From Pseudomonadota bacterium (GTDB taxonomy: Bacteria > Pseudomonadota > Alphaproteobacteria > UBA828), in NCBI GenBank assembly GCA_027624955.1, contig JAQBTG010000013.1, forward strand, positions 1-64,000: a stretch of DNA of 64,000 nt. Reading direction: 5' to 3'. Below, piece by piece: positions 7,830 to 15,757 of the stretch (positions are counted from its first letter, which is position 1; the number at the start of each line of letters is the position of its first letter). The translations under genes and the position numbers were made by a program. A model generated the notes under the pieces. That model was not told where the DNA came from and made no database searches. It saw only the letters and a list, made by a program, of their open reading frames with translations.

Positions 7830-9872
7830 ATGGCCGACAACAAGGTCATGTGGCGCGTCGGTGTCGATGTCGGTGGGACGTTCACCGATCTGTTCGCCTG
7901 GAATCAAAAAACCAACCAGTCGATCTCGACCAAGGTTCTTACCACGAAGGAAGATCGCGCCTTGGGAGTCATCCAGGCGATCAAGCAGGCGGATATCGAT
8001 TTCAGCCAAATATCTCATTTGCTACATGGCACGACGACGGCGACCAACGCCCTGATCGAGCGCGATTACCCCGAGGCCGCCTTCGTCACGACCGAAGGCT
8101 TTCGTGACACCATCGAAATCGGCCGGCAACACCGGCAATATCTCTACGACCCCTACCAATCCAAGCCCAGCCCCATCATCCGCCGCCGCGACCGGTTTGC
8201 CGTTCCAGAACGTATGTCGGCCACTGGGAATATTCGCCGCCCGCTTGATGAGGCGGCGGCGCACAAGATTTCAGAACGCATCGCCGAGCGTGGATATGCC
8301 GCTATCGGCGTCGGTTTCATCAATTCCTACGCCAATCCCGAGCATGAAATCCGTATGCGCGAGATCGTGTTGGCCAACAACCCGAACGCGCATGTGGTGA
8401 TTTCGGCTGAAACGCGGCCGGTCTTTCGCGAGCATGCAAGGTTCACGACGACAGCCATTCGGGCGGCGCTGATGCCGGTGATGACCGGCTATTTCGAGCG
8501 CCTCGAACAAGCGCTTAAGGCGGAGGGGTTCAGCCATGCGCTGCTGATACTGAAGAGCAATGGCGGCGTGATGGGCGCAGAGCTCGCCAAACAGCGGCCT
8601 GAAGAACTGATTGAATCCGGCCCGGCAGGGGGCGTCGCCTATGCCGCCTATTTGAGCCAGGCGACGCATATCGAAAACATCATCCATACCGACGTCGGCG
8701 GCACCAGCTTCGACGCATCGATCGTCGAAGCGGGGCACGGGCTGATCACGCGCGACTATGAATTGGAGTGGGAAGTGCCGGTCAGCGTTCCGATGCTCGA
8801 TATCAGGAGCGTCGGCGCCGGCGGTGGCTCAATCGCCTGGGTCGACACAGGCAACTCGCTCCGGGTCGGGCCGAAGAGCGCTGGTGCCGACCCCGGCCCG
8901 GCCTGCTACCGGCGCGGCGGGACCGAGCCCACCGTGACTGATGCCAATCTCATTCTTGGCAGGTTGCATCCGTCTCTCGGCGGCAAGTTCGAACTTGATC
9001 CCCGGGCCGCCGAGCAGGCGATCGACGGCGTCGCGCACGCCATCGGTTTATCCCGCCTGGAAACGGCGGAGGGCATCATCCGCATCTCCTGCGAGGCCAT
9101 GGCACAGGCGGTTAAAGGCGTCGTCGTGGATCGCGCGCGGGACCCGAGAGACTATGTGCTGACCAGTTTCGGCGGCGCCGGTCCGATGCATGCGTGCTTC
9201 GTGGCGCAGGCGATGAATGTCCCAAAAGTTCTGGTGCCGGCTCATGCCGGCGTGGCTTCGGCGTTCGGTGCGACAGCGATGAATTTGCGCCACGACCTGG
9301 AAAGTTTTCTCTATGCCGAGCTGGTCGATATCGACATTGAGCAATTGAACACCAGTTACGAGGAGCTGGAGGCACGAGGGCGCGTGCTGTTGGCGAGCGA
9401 CGGCGTGGCCGAAGACGGCATGGTAATTTCGCGTACGGCGCAGATGCGTTACCTCGGCCAGACATTCGAAGTGGAATGCGAGATTCCATCTGGGCGTATC
9501 GACAAGCACCATGTGCCGGAGATCGCCAAAATTTTCCACGCCGCGCACACCAGAGACTATGGCGTGCATTCCGAAGATTTTCCGATCGTCTTCGTCGCCC
9601 TCGGCGTTACCGCGATTGGAAAATTTTCCGATCCGCCAATCATTCACCCGGTGGCCAAAGGGAGGGGAGCTTCGCCGTCGACGCGGCCGGTATATTTCGG
9701 CGGTCAATGGATCGAGACTCCGGTGTTTGCGGCGAATGGCTTGACCGCCGGGCTGAATATTCCCGGCCCCAGCATTGTGGAATATGCCGACGCCTGCGCA
9801 GTCCTGCCGCCGGGCTGTAAGGCAACCACCGATGAGATGGGCAATCTGCTCATTGAGATCGGCAACGCGTAA
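7830..9872 (+). CDS. hyuA: Hydantoinase/oxoprolinase subunit A (HyuA), pair 1
   Basis: 680 residues from the ATG at 7830, which follows a strong GGGGGGAG; a TTG ten codons upstream is less likely. The ASKHA-type ATPase motifs are present: VGVDVGGTFTD near the N-terminus, GTTTATNALIER, LKSNGG, SGPAGG, DVGGTSFDAS and SVGAGGGS. HyuA subunits bind ATP and phosphorylate a lactam, amide or carboxylate, while the partner HyuB completes hydrolysis or carboxylation. HyuB follows after 16 bases. The substrate is unknown. An HxlR regulator is convergent just downstream. Confidence 0.9.
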   Translation: MADNKVMWRVGVDVGGTFTDLFAWNQKTNQSISTKVLTTKEDRALGVIQAIKQADIDFSQISHLLHGTTTATNALIERDYPEAAFVTTEGFRDTIEIGRQHRQYLYDPYQSKPSPIIRRRDRFAVPERMSATGNIRRPLDEAAAHKISERIAERGYAAIGVGFINSYANPEHEIRMREIVLANNPNAHVVISAETRPVFREHARFTTTAIRAALMPVMTGYFERLEQALKAEGFSHALLILKSNGGVMGAELAKQRPEELIESGPAGGVAYAAYLSQATHIENIIHTDVGGTSFDASIVEAGHGLITRDYELEWEVPVSVPMLDIRSVGAGGGSIAWVDTGNSLRVGPKSAGADPGPACYRRGGTEPTVTDANLILGRLHPSLGGKFELDPRAAEQAIDGVAHAIGLSRLETAEGIIRISCEAMAQAVKGVVVDRARDPRDYVLTSFGGAGPMHACFVAQAMNVPKVLVPAHAGVASAFGATAMNLRHDLESFLYAELVDIDIEQLNTSYEELEARGRVLLASDGVAEDGMVISRTAQMRYLGQTFEVECEIPSGRIDKHHVPEIAKIFHAAHTRDYGVHSEDFPIVFVALGVTAIGKFSDPPIIHPVAKGRGASPSTRPVYFGGQWIETPVFAANGLTAGLNIPGPSIVEYADACAVLPPGCKATTDEMGNLLIEIGNA

Positions 9873-9888
9873 AGAAGAGGAAATAGCC

Positions 9889-11682
9889 ATGGCGTTAAAT
9901 CAGGCAATTTCGGCGAGTCGCGCTTCGGAAGATGCAGTCGACCCGATCACCTTCGAGGTTCTTCGAAACGCCTTCGAATTCACCTGCGCCCGCATGACCA
10001 CGATCCTGCAGAGAACATCGTTCTCGCCGATCTTGTCCGACATGCTGGATTTCTCGAATGCAATATATGACGCGAATTTGCATCTGATTGGCCAGTCCGG
10101 CAATCCGGTGCATTTGGCTGCAATGCAGTACAGCGCCGACGCGTCGATTCAAAAGTTTCCGATCGAGCAGATGCAGCCCGGAGATGTCATCGCCCTCAAT
10201 GATCCGTACCAGGGCGGATCTCACATCAACGACATTACCTTTACCATGCCGATCTTCCTCGACGGCGAGCTGCTTGGCTTTGCCGTCAGCCGTGGCCACT
10301 GGATGGACCTCGGCGGCGGGGCGGCAGGAGGGCAGGCGTTCGGCACCCATGTCGCCAGTGAAGGTCTCAGGCTGCCACCCACAAAACTGTACGAGAACTA
10401 CATCGTTCGAGACGAAATTCTCGATATCATCGTCAGCAATACGCGCACGCCGCATTTTATCCGTGGCGATCTTCAGGGCCACCTGGGTGCGCTGTGCGCG
10501 GCGGAGGCTGAGCTGCAGCGTTTGGCTGTCAGATATGGCGCCGCCACGGTTGCGGCGGGGATGAACCAGGTTATTGCCTACACCGAAAAGATCGTCCGCG
10601 CCGCCATTGAGGATATCCCGGACGGTGTCTATAGCGGAGAAGATTACGCCGATACCGATGGCTTCTCCGATGAACCTGTTGTCATCAAGGTGTCACTCAC
10701 CATATCGGGATCCGATATCACCATCGATTTCGCCGGCTCGGCGCCGATCACCAAAGGTGCGATCAACTCGCCGATGGCGAATACGGCGTCCGCCGCATTT
10801 TATTCGCTGCAATTTTTCCTGGCGCCGCATGCGCCCTCGAACTATGGCATGATGCTGCCGCTTGAGCTAAAGCTCCCAGATGATTGCTGGCTGAATGCCA
10901 AATGGCCGGCGCCGGTCGTCGGCTGCACGACGCTCACATCGTCCAAGATAACCAGTGCCATGTGGCAAGCTCTCGCCAAGGCGATCCCGGAGCGGGTAAC
11001 CGGCTCGACATTTGCCGAGTGCAACTGGTTCGTCGCCGCGACGCGGGATGCGGCCGGCAACACGGATGTTTTTTCGGACCTTCCTGCGGGCGGCTGGGGC
11101 GGCACGCCTTACGGCGATGGCATGAACGTGACCATGGACCCGCTCGGTAATTGCATGAACATGCCGGCGGAGACTGCGGAGCTGCTATTTCCTATCGAGT
11201 ATGAAAGCTTCGAACTGCGCCAGGATTCGGCCGGCGCTGGCAAGTTCCGCGGCGGTCTCGGCGCCATTTTTAAGGTGCGCTTCCTGTGCGATGCCGAACT
11301 CAGTATGGAGACCTCACGCACCAAGGAAGGGACCCCCGGCGCCAACGGCGGTGGGCGTAGCGCCGTCCAGCGATCGCAAAAAATTGCCGAGGACGGCTCG
11401 CACAAGGTCATTGGCGGTATGGGTTGTGAGGGCGAATGGACCAATCCGCTGCTGGCGGCATACCCGTTCACCTACGGCGAGCAGTTCATGTTCGAAAGCA
11501 CCGGGGGCGGTGGCTGGGGTGCGCCGTTTGAGCGGCCGGCTGAAATGGTGCTGGAAGACGTGCTCGAGGAGTATATCTCGATCGAGGCGGCGCGGAACCA
11601 ATATGGCGTGGTCATAGAGCCAAACGGGATGGCTGTTGATCGCCAAGCAACGGAGCGACTCCGGAACGCCGCACCGGCATAG
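9889..11682 (+). CDS. hyuB: Hydantoinase/oxoprolinase subunit B (HyuB), pair 1
   Basis: 597 residues from the ATG at 9889 (preceded by AAGAGGAAA). The N-terminal DPITFEVLRNAFEF and the NDPYQGGSHINDITF motif, with Asp and His as likely metal ligands, identify HyuB. The C-terminal FESTGGGGWGAPFERPAEMVLEDVLEEYIS segment is the usual family ending. It forms a heteromeric ATP-dependent enzyme with the preceding HyuA. The longer open frame extending upstream into HyuA is an artefact. Hydantoin, oxoproline, lactam or ketone substrates all occur in the family, and nothing nearby settles which applies here. Confidence 0.9.
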   Translation: MALNQAISASRASEDAVDPITFEVLRNAFEFTCARMTTILQRTSFSPILSDMLDFSNAIYDANLHLIGQSGNPVHLAAMQYSADASIQKFPIEQMQPGDVIALNDPYQGGSHINDITFTMPIFLDGELLGFAVSRGHWMDLGGGAAGGQAFGTHVASEGLRLPPTKLYENYIVRDEILDIIVSNTRTPHFIRGDLQGHLGALCAAEAELQRLAVRYGAATVAAGMNQVIAYTEKIVRAAIEDIPDGVYSGEDYADTDGFSDEPVVIKVSLTISGSDITIDFAGSAPITKGAINSPMANTASAAFYSLQFFLAPHAPSNYGMMLPLELKLPDDCWLNAKWPAPVVGCTTLTSSKITSAMWQALAKAIPERVTGSTFAECNWFVAATRDAAGNTDVFSDLPAGGWGGTPYGDGMNVTMDPLGNCMNMPAETAELLFPIEYESFELRQDSAGAGKFRGGLGAIFKVRFLCDAELSMETSRTKEGTPGANGGGRSAVQRSQKIAEDGSHKVIGGMGCEGEWTNPLLAAYPFTYGEQFMFESTGGGGWGAPFERPAEMVLEDVLEEYISIEAARNQYGVVIEPNGMAVDRQATERLRNAAPA

Positions 11683-11758
11683 AAATTTCGGTGCGCCATA
11701 GCTCGGTTGTCGCCCGTGCCCGTCGCGCCGCCGGAGAATAGATTGTCGCGAACTTGCT

Positions 11759-12436
11759 TCAGCCTTCGCGCGCGAAACGGCTCATTGCCGCGCCCATCAG
11801 GTTCATGAATTCCACATCTTTGTTCGCAGTATGAGTGATAATTTGCACGTGGTTTTGCAAAAATTGCTCCATCGGCATTTCGCCGTCCGCTGTCGCGATC
11901 ATGGGCTCGTATGAAGTTATCATGACGACGTCGGGTGAATTGGACGGCGCGTAGCGCATCTCGACCGTTCCATCGCCGACGTTAATGGTCATGCGCTCAC
12001 CGTCCATGTTGAGTTCTGCCTCAAACCGGATGTCCGGTGTGACGACGCGCCGAAGAGCCGTCCGCATGCTCAGCACGATCAGTCTGAGATTTCCCGGCCG
12101 GCGCAGTTCATCATCGGGCTTAAATTGTCCGCCAAACATGGCCAATTCAAACAGCAACTTATCGGTGGAGGCGCCAAGCTCCGTGAGCGCGTAGAGGGTT
12201 AGTCCGTGCTCGCCCGCGCGCTTCGCCACCAGCCCGTCCGCCATCAATTGCTGCAGACGATCCGTCAAAAGATTTGTCGCGATGCCGGTCAAACCGCTCT
12301 CGAGTTCAGAAAAGCGCGCAGGTCCGGCATGCAGATCACGCAATATCAATAAGGTCCAGCGATCGCCGATATGGTCGAGCGCGCGCGCAAGCGGGCACAG
12401 CAATCTGTAGCGACGGGATCCGGTCATAGGCGCCAC
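11759..12436 (-). CDS. HxlR-family transcriptional regulator with C-terminal SCP2-like domain
   Basis: The product has 225 residues. Residues about 10-105 form an HxlR winged helix: CPLARALDHIGDRWTLLILRDL, then FSELESGLTGIATNLLTDRLQQL as the recognition region. HxlR proteins normally have a conserved N-terminal cysteine, present here in LLCPLARA. The extra roughly 110 residues after the helix resemble the SCP2 sterol-carrier fold found on some HxlR regulators and may bind a hydrophobic ligand. The gene is divergent from the DUF1330 gene, and the shared region carries AT-rich repeats that could be its operator. It is convergent with the first HyuB. Confidence 0.8.
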   Translation of the reverse strand: MAPMTGSRRYRLLCPLARALDHIGDRWTLLILRDLHAGPARFSELESGLTGIATNLLTDRLQQLMADGLVAKRAGEHGLTLYALTELGASTDKLLFELAMFGGQFKPDDELRRPGNLRLIVLSMRTALRRVVTPDIRFEAELNMDGERMTINVGDGTVEMRYAPSNSPDVVMITSYEPMIATADGEMPMEQFLQNHVQIITHTANKDVEFMNLMGAAMSRFAREG

Positions 12437-12459
12437 TCCTTCACGAGCACATACCTTTA

Positions 12460-12492
12460 TTATATAAACTTAACACTTGTTTATATAAAGTT
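12460..12492. promoter_or_regulatory. AT-rich direct repeats in the HxlR/DUF1330 divergent promoter
   Basis: TTATATAAAC starting at 12460 recurs as TTATATAAAG starting at 12481. The 21-base phasing puts both copies on the same face of the helix. The repeats sit 24-56 bases upstream of the HxlR start and well upstream of the DUF1330 gene. This is the expected place for an autoregulatory site, but binding by the HxlR protein is inferred. Confidence 0.5.
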
Positions 12493-12620
12493 TGTGCATC
12501 ATATTGTCCACCGTCAGGTCTCGCCGATGATTGAGCACAAGATATCAACCCAATCAAGGATCGTGAAAACCAGTTTCTGGCCAGATACGGCCATCACCCC
12601 CGTTTGAAAGGAACCGACAG

Positions 12621-12914
12621 ATGAGCGCACTCATGATCGCCAATATCACCGTCAAGAATCCGGAAAAGTTCCAGGAATACATCGCCAAAACAAGCAAGGT
12701 CGCGGCATCTTTCGGCGCCGAGTTAGTGTATCGCGCGAAGGTGGACAAGGCGTTGAATGGTGACAGCTACGGTCACGGCCTCACCATCATCGTCAAATTC
12801 CCGAGTCTCGAAAAAATCAATGAATGGTACGGATCGGACGCCTACCAGCCGCTCAAGGCGTTGCGTGCAGAAGGGGCGGATATGCAAATGACGAGCTACG
12901 AAGTAATGGAGTAG
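12621..12914 (+). CDS. DUF1330 family protein (dimeric alpha-beta barrel)
   Basis: The product has 97 residues matching the DUF1330 pattern: an N-terminal strand (LMIANITVKNPEKFQEYI), a central SYGHGLTIIVKFPSLEKINEWYGSDAYQPLKALR and a final SYEVME. The fold is a ferredoxin-like dimer related to small monooxygenases and muconolactone isomerase-like proteins. No catalytic role is known. GAAAGG precedes the ATG. Divergent placement from the HxlR gene suggests that regulator controls it. Confidence 0.85.
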   Translation: MSALMIANITVKNPEKFQEYIAKTSKVAASFGAELVYRAKVDKALNGDSYGHGLTIIVKFPSLEKINEWYGSDAYQPLKALRAEGADMQMTSYEVME

Positions 12915-13247
12915 CTGGAGGTTTCACCCGATGATCCCGGTTCGATCAGCCGGGCGACATAATCGGGCTAAATCACTCGCGGATTTACCGGCGTGCACGC
13001 CAACTGTTCCATACCGAAGCTTCTTCTCGAAATGGCAAATTTGTATGGCGCAGGGGTCGCTCACCCTATCCGGGTGGCCCGCGGCTCACACTCTTTGCAT
13101 CACTGTTCGGCATAGAGCGGTGACGTAAAATCGTATTTTCCACCTCGGGCAAAAGATCGCCGAGCAAGTTTTGTCAGGGGCTAGCGCTCCATAGGGCGAG
13201 GCACCGCGATAATCCGGGCCTGCCAGTGGGGCCAAAATATCGAAAAA

Positions 13248-13275
13248 ATAACCCGCTGTAAAAACAACGGGTTAT
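13248..13275. other. 8-bp-stem hairpin beside an att-like sequence
   Basis: ATAACCCG and CGGGTTAT form an 8-bp stem around a 12-base A-rich loop. The position, immediately before the tRNA-like 3' end at 13286, resembles the terminator that normally follows a tRNA gene read on the minus strand. Confidence 0.4.
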
Positions 13276-13285
13276 CTAATGTACT

Positions 13286-13304
13286 GGCGGAGGGGGCGTC
13301 CGCC
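13286..13304. repeat. att-like remnant: tRNA(Ser)-type 3' end in a small palindrome
   Basis: On the minus strand the stretch ends in CCCCCTCCGCCA, which looks like the 3' end of a serine tRNA; no tRNA body follows. The same bases form a GGCGGA/TCCGCC 6-bp inverted repeat. Short tRNA 3' ends left without a gene are typical attachment sites of integrative elements. The match is short, so chance is possible. Confidence 0.35.
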
Positions 13305-13540
13305 TAATAGTAAAATAAATCACTGTTAATAAATGACAATTTTCTATCCCTCCTGCGCCATACCACATTCCATACCACATTTATTTGGAGCTACTCGGCG
13401 ATCTCGGGTCCCTTTGGGCTTAATCCTGACCACGCCTTGATACGGTAATGATTGGGGCCGCCCCGAAGCGCCCCGTGGTCCATGAGCCGCGGCCCTTGGG
13501 CAGTGTTCCGCGCAAACGATACCAGGGATACTGCATCCCG

Positions 13541-13603
13541 GATCATGGATCACGCACCATGGACCACCGATCACGGTTCACGGACCACGGAACACCGACC
13601 AGG
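13541..13603. repeat. Degenerate 7-bp tandem array (consensus GAYCACG), nine units
   Basis: Reading in sevens gives GATCATG, GATCACG, CACCATG, GACCACC, GATCACG, GTTCACG, GACCACG, GAACACC, GACCAGG. All nine units share the -CA- core in the same phase. No gene spans it. It is a short variable-number-type array; function is unknown. Confidence 0.7.
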
Positions 13604-14117
13604 GGCCCGGGTGGTTTTTTGGTTTTCGATTAAATCGTAGACCGGATCAGCAGCCATGGATCAGAGGGCACGGTTCCTCAGGCAGGGGCTTGGGCCGGGT
13701 TTCCCTCAAATGGTTTGCTCGCCAAGCGTCTCGGTTCGGCTATCACGGCACACGGAGCGTGGGAATAGGGTTCCGGCGACTGGGTGAGAGGCCGTCACGG
13801 GTGCTTATTAGTACCGCTCGCGCGCATACCGAAGCGGCTACGCTTCTACGAAGACGCGGCCAAGGTCGTGCAGCGGCGGATGGTGCCAAACTTTAAGAAG
13901 TCGTTTGAGAGGGCGTTGCGGACGGCGCGGCGTTAATTGTTGTGCATAGGTTAAGCGGCAGCAGTTCACCGCCTAACAGTTTCACTGCCAGGGATTTTGG
14001 AGACTGGTTCTAGTTAATCTGACAGCGCCGATCCACATTCAAGCGGTTGCGGACCGACGCATTCGGCGTCTGGGAAAATGCGAGCGTGGCGGCTTGAAAA
14101 ACAACTGACACGGATCC

Positions 14118-14306
14118 TTGCGTGTCCTGCCTGTTAACGTGACAAAGCCGCGCAGGGAGGTTCTCAATGCAGAGTGGTTCACATCAATCAGACAGGCTCA
14201 AATCGTCATCGAAACCTGGCTGAAACAGTACAATCACATCCGCCCGCATCAGGCTTTGAACATGCGTCCACCGGTGCCCGAAACTCTATCAGAAAATGGT
14301 ACATAG
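14118..14306 (+). pseudogene. IS3/IS481-type transposase remnant (C-terminal end)
   Basis: From about 14157 the frame reads VLNAEWFTSIRQAQIVIETW and then LKQYNHIRPHQALNMRPPVP. This is the characteristic end of DDE transposases of the IS3 family: the W..YN..RPH.AL signature after the catalytic glutamate region. The catalytic core upstream is missing and no matching terminal inverted repeats were seen, so this is a decayed copy. It lies just upstream of the tungsten-enzyme island, a possible trace of how that island or a flanking element moved in. Confidence 0.75.
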
Positions 14307-14602
14307 AGAGGGGGCTTTACACGCTGTACTGTGGGCGACTCCCAGCGTCCGGCATCGGCATTGGAAGGCAAGATCACATTTTTCAGCGCTTAATACTCAA
14401 ATTTGGTCTGGTTTTATGGTGTCATTCGGATGCATGCCCATGCACGCCAGTGCGCACAGGGCGCCATGGTCGACCGATGGCCAACAGCATGCTCCGCCGT
14501 ATAATTCTTTTGTCGCACCTCTGCCTTCGCGTTATCCTGCTAGTCAAAGCGAGCGTGCCCAATGAGATCCCGCCGACATTTCGGAGAACGATATTCACGG
14601 GG

Positions 14603-14647
14603 TTGCAGAGACCAGGATAGAATTTAGATATTGCTTAGAATTTAGAT
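14603..14647 (+). promoter_or_regulatory. Putative promoter with overlapping 12-bp direct repeats
   Basis: A TTGCAG box (14603-14608) and a TAGATA box (14625-14630), 16 bases apart, fit a sigma-70 promoter for the downstream operon. An exact 12-bp repeat, TAGAATTTAGAT, occurs at 14618-14629 and 14636-14647, covering the -10 box and the presumed transcription start. That arrangement suggests a repressor site. No regulator gene is adjacent, so the factor is unknown. Confidence 0.5.
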
Positions 14648-14667
14648 TAAGATTGTGCGGAGGAAAA

Positions 14668-15165
14668 ATGTCAGCCGACGAAACCACCAACGCCGTCACG
14701 ATATCAGCAACTGTTAATGGCCGGAGCGTGCGCGAAAGCGTGCCGGCGAACATGTTGCTGTCAGCCTTTCTACGTGAGCGGCTCCGCCTCACAGGCACCC
14801 ATATCGGCTGTGACACTAGTCAGTGCGGCGCCTGCAATGTGCATGTCAACGGCCGTTGCGTGAAATCCTGCACCATGTTGGCGGCGCGCGCCGACGGCGC
14901 CGACGTGACGACAGTGGAGGGCTTGGGGACGGAGGCGGAACTGCATCCCATGCAGGCCGCGTTCAAAGAGCATCATGCTCTGCAGTGCGGATTTTGCACG
15001 CCGGGGATGCTGATGACGGCGGTCGAGCTGGCGCGTACCAAACCGAAGGCCAGCGAGAGCGAAATTCGCGCCCATCTCGAAGGCAATCTCTGCCGTTGCA
15101 CCGGCTACCACAATATCGTCAAGGCGATCGTCGCCGGAACACGAGATATGGCGGAACGCGCTTAG
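14668..15165 (+). CDS. Orphan [2Fe-2S] subunit of the xanthine dehydrogenase family
   Basis: 165 residues from the ATG at 14668, preceded by GCGGAGGA. All eight cluster cysteines are present: C48, C53, C56 and C68 for the plant-ferredoxin-type cluster, and C107, C110, C142 and C144 (CGFCTPG and CRCTGY) for the second cluster. Such small subunits pass electrons between a molybdopterin subunit and a FAD subunit. Here no molybdenum subunit follows. Instead the next genes encode a tungsten aldehyde oxidoreductase, and the matching FAD subunit lies at the other end of the island, about 7 kb away. It may serve the AOR, or a large subunit encoded elsewhere. Confidence 0.9.
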   Translation: MSADETTNAVTISATVNGRSVRESVPANMLLSAFLRERLRLTGTHIGCDTSQCGACNVHVNGRCVKSCTMLAARADGADVTTVEGLGTEAELHPMQAAFKEHHALQCGFCTPGMLMTAVELARTKPKASESEIRAHLEGNLCRCTGYHNIVKAIVAGTRDMAERA

Positions 15166-15263
15166 AACGCGCCGCGATTGGCGGAGGAAAGTGTTGCGTG
15201 ACCCGCGTGAAACGGGGAAAGTGTCAGTAATCAAATTCAAGAAAGAGCCGGGAGGTATAGAAC

Positions 15264-15743
15264 GTGTTGAAATCGCTTCACATTGATCCTGATAAATGTA
15301 CCGGATGCCTACAATGCGAGCTCGCTTGCTCGTATGAGAATGAGGGCATTTTTAACCCGGCTAAATCGCGCATCAAAGTTTTCAATTTCCACGAACAGGG
15401 GCGTCAAGTGCCCTATACTTGCACCCAATGCGATGACGCTTGGTGCATGTCGGCTTGTCCGGTCGATGCGATCTCGGTGGATGCGAAGACCGGCGCCAAA
15501 GTGGTATCGGACGCGGCCTGTGTCGGTTGCAAAGTGTGCACTATCGCCTGCCCGTTCGGCACCGTGAATTACAATGCCGACACCGGCAAAGTGATCAAAT
15601 GCGATCTTTGCGGCGGCGATCCAAAATGCGCTAGCGCGTGCCCGACCGCGGCGATCACCTATGTCGACGCCAACTGGACCGGCCTCGACAAGATGCGCAC
15701 TTGGGCGGCGAAGACCGATTCCGGCGCGCAGGCTGAGGCTTAG
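15264..15743 (+). CDS. aorA: Polyferredoxin subunit of aldehyde oxidoreductase (AorA-like)
   Basis: 159 residues from a GTG at 15264 with GGGAGG seven bases upstream. Sixteen cysteines in four groups (CTGCLQCELAC, CTQCDDAWCMSACP, CVGCKVCTIACP, CDLCGGDPKCASACP) give four [4Fe-4S] clusters in the HycB/DMSO-reductase iron-sulfur subunit pattern. In Aromatoleum AOR the equivalent AorA carries electrons from the tungsten subunit to the flavin subunit and builds filaments. The gene lies 14 bases before the large subunit gene, the same order as aorABC there. It has no signal peptide, so it acts in the cytoplasm. Confidence 0.88.
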   Translation: MLKSLHIDPDKCTGCLQCELACSYENEGIFNPAKSRIKVFNFHEQGRQVPYTCTQCDDAWCMSACPVDAISVDAKTGAKVVSDAACVGCKVCTIACPFGTVNYNADTGKVIKCDLCGGDPKCASACPTAAITYVDANWTGLDKMRTWAAKTDSGAQAEA

Positions 15744-15757
15744 GGAGGATATAGATC

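Larger units (their letters stand above)
12915..14667. other. 1.75-kb non-coding region with mobile-element scars
   Basis: No intact gene was found. From left to right it holds two small hairpins, a tRNA-like 3' end, a 12-bp tandem duplication (13358-13381, CCATACCACATT twice), a 7-bp tandem array and an IS transposase remnant. It ends with the promoter region of the tungsten-enzyme genes. Short open frames at 12931, 13344, 13452, 13690 and 14174 lack ribosome sites and homology that I can recognise. A 40-codon frame ending at 13936 has plausible amino-acid composition but no start; it may be a gene remnant. Confidence 0.6.

Noticed and set aside
9048-9890. 280-codon minus-strand open frame
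   Set aside because: Antisense to HyuA pair 1, with composition of a shadow frame.
13200-13310. Full tRNA(Ser) gene
   Set aside because: Only the last dozen bases resemble a tRNA 3' end; no acceptor, anticodon or D arm can be folded around it.
13344-13574. Minus-strand 76-codon open frame in the scar region
   Set aside because: It spans part of the heptamer array and the 12-bp duplication, lacks a ribosome site, and its sequence reflects those repeats.
13690-13936. Possible gene remnant ending ...FYEDAAKVVQRR...TARR
   Set aside because: The frame ending at 13936 has plausible composition, but I found no start or family, so it is only mentioned in the region entry.
12915-14650. CRISPR array in the repeat-rich scar
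   Set aside because: The repeat unit is 7 bases without spacers and no cas gene is present.
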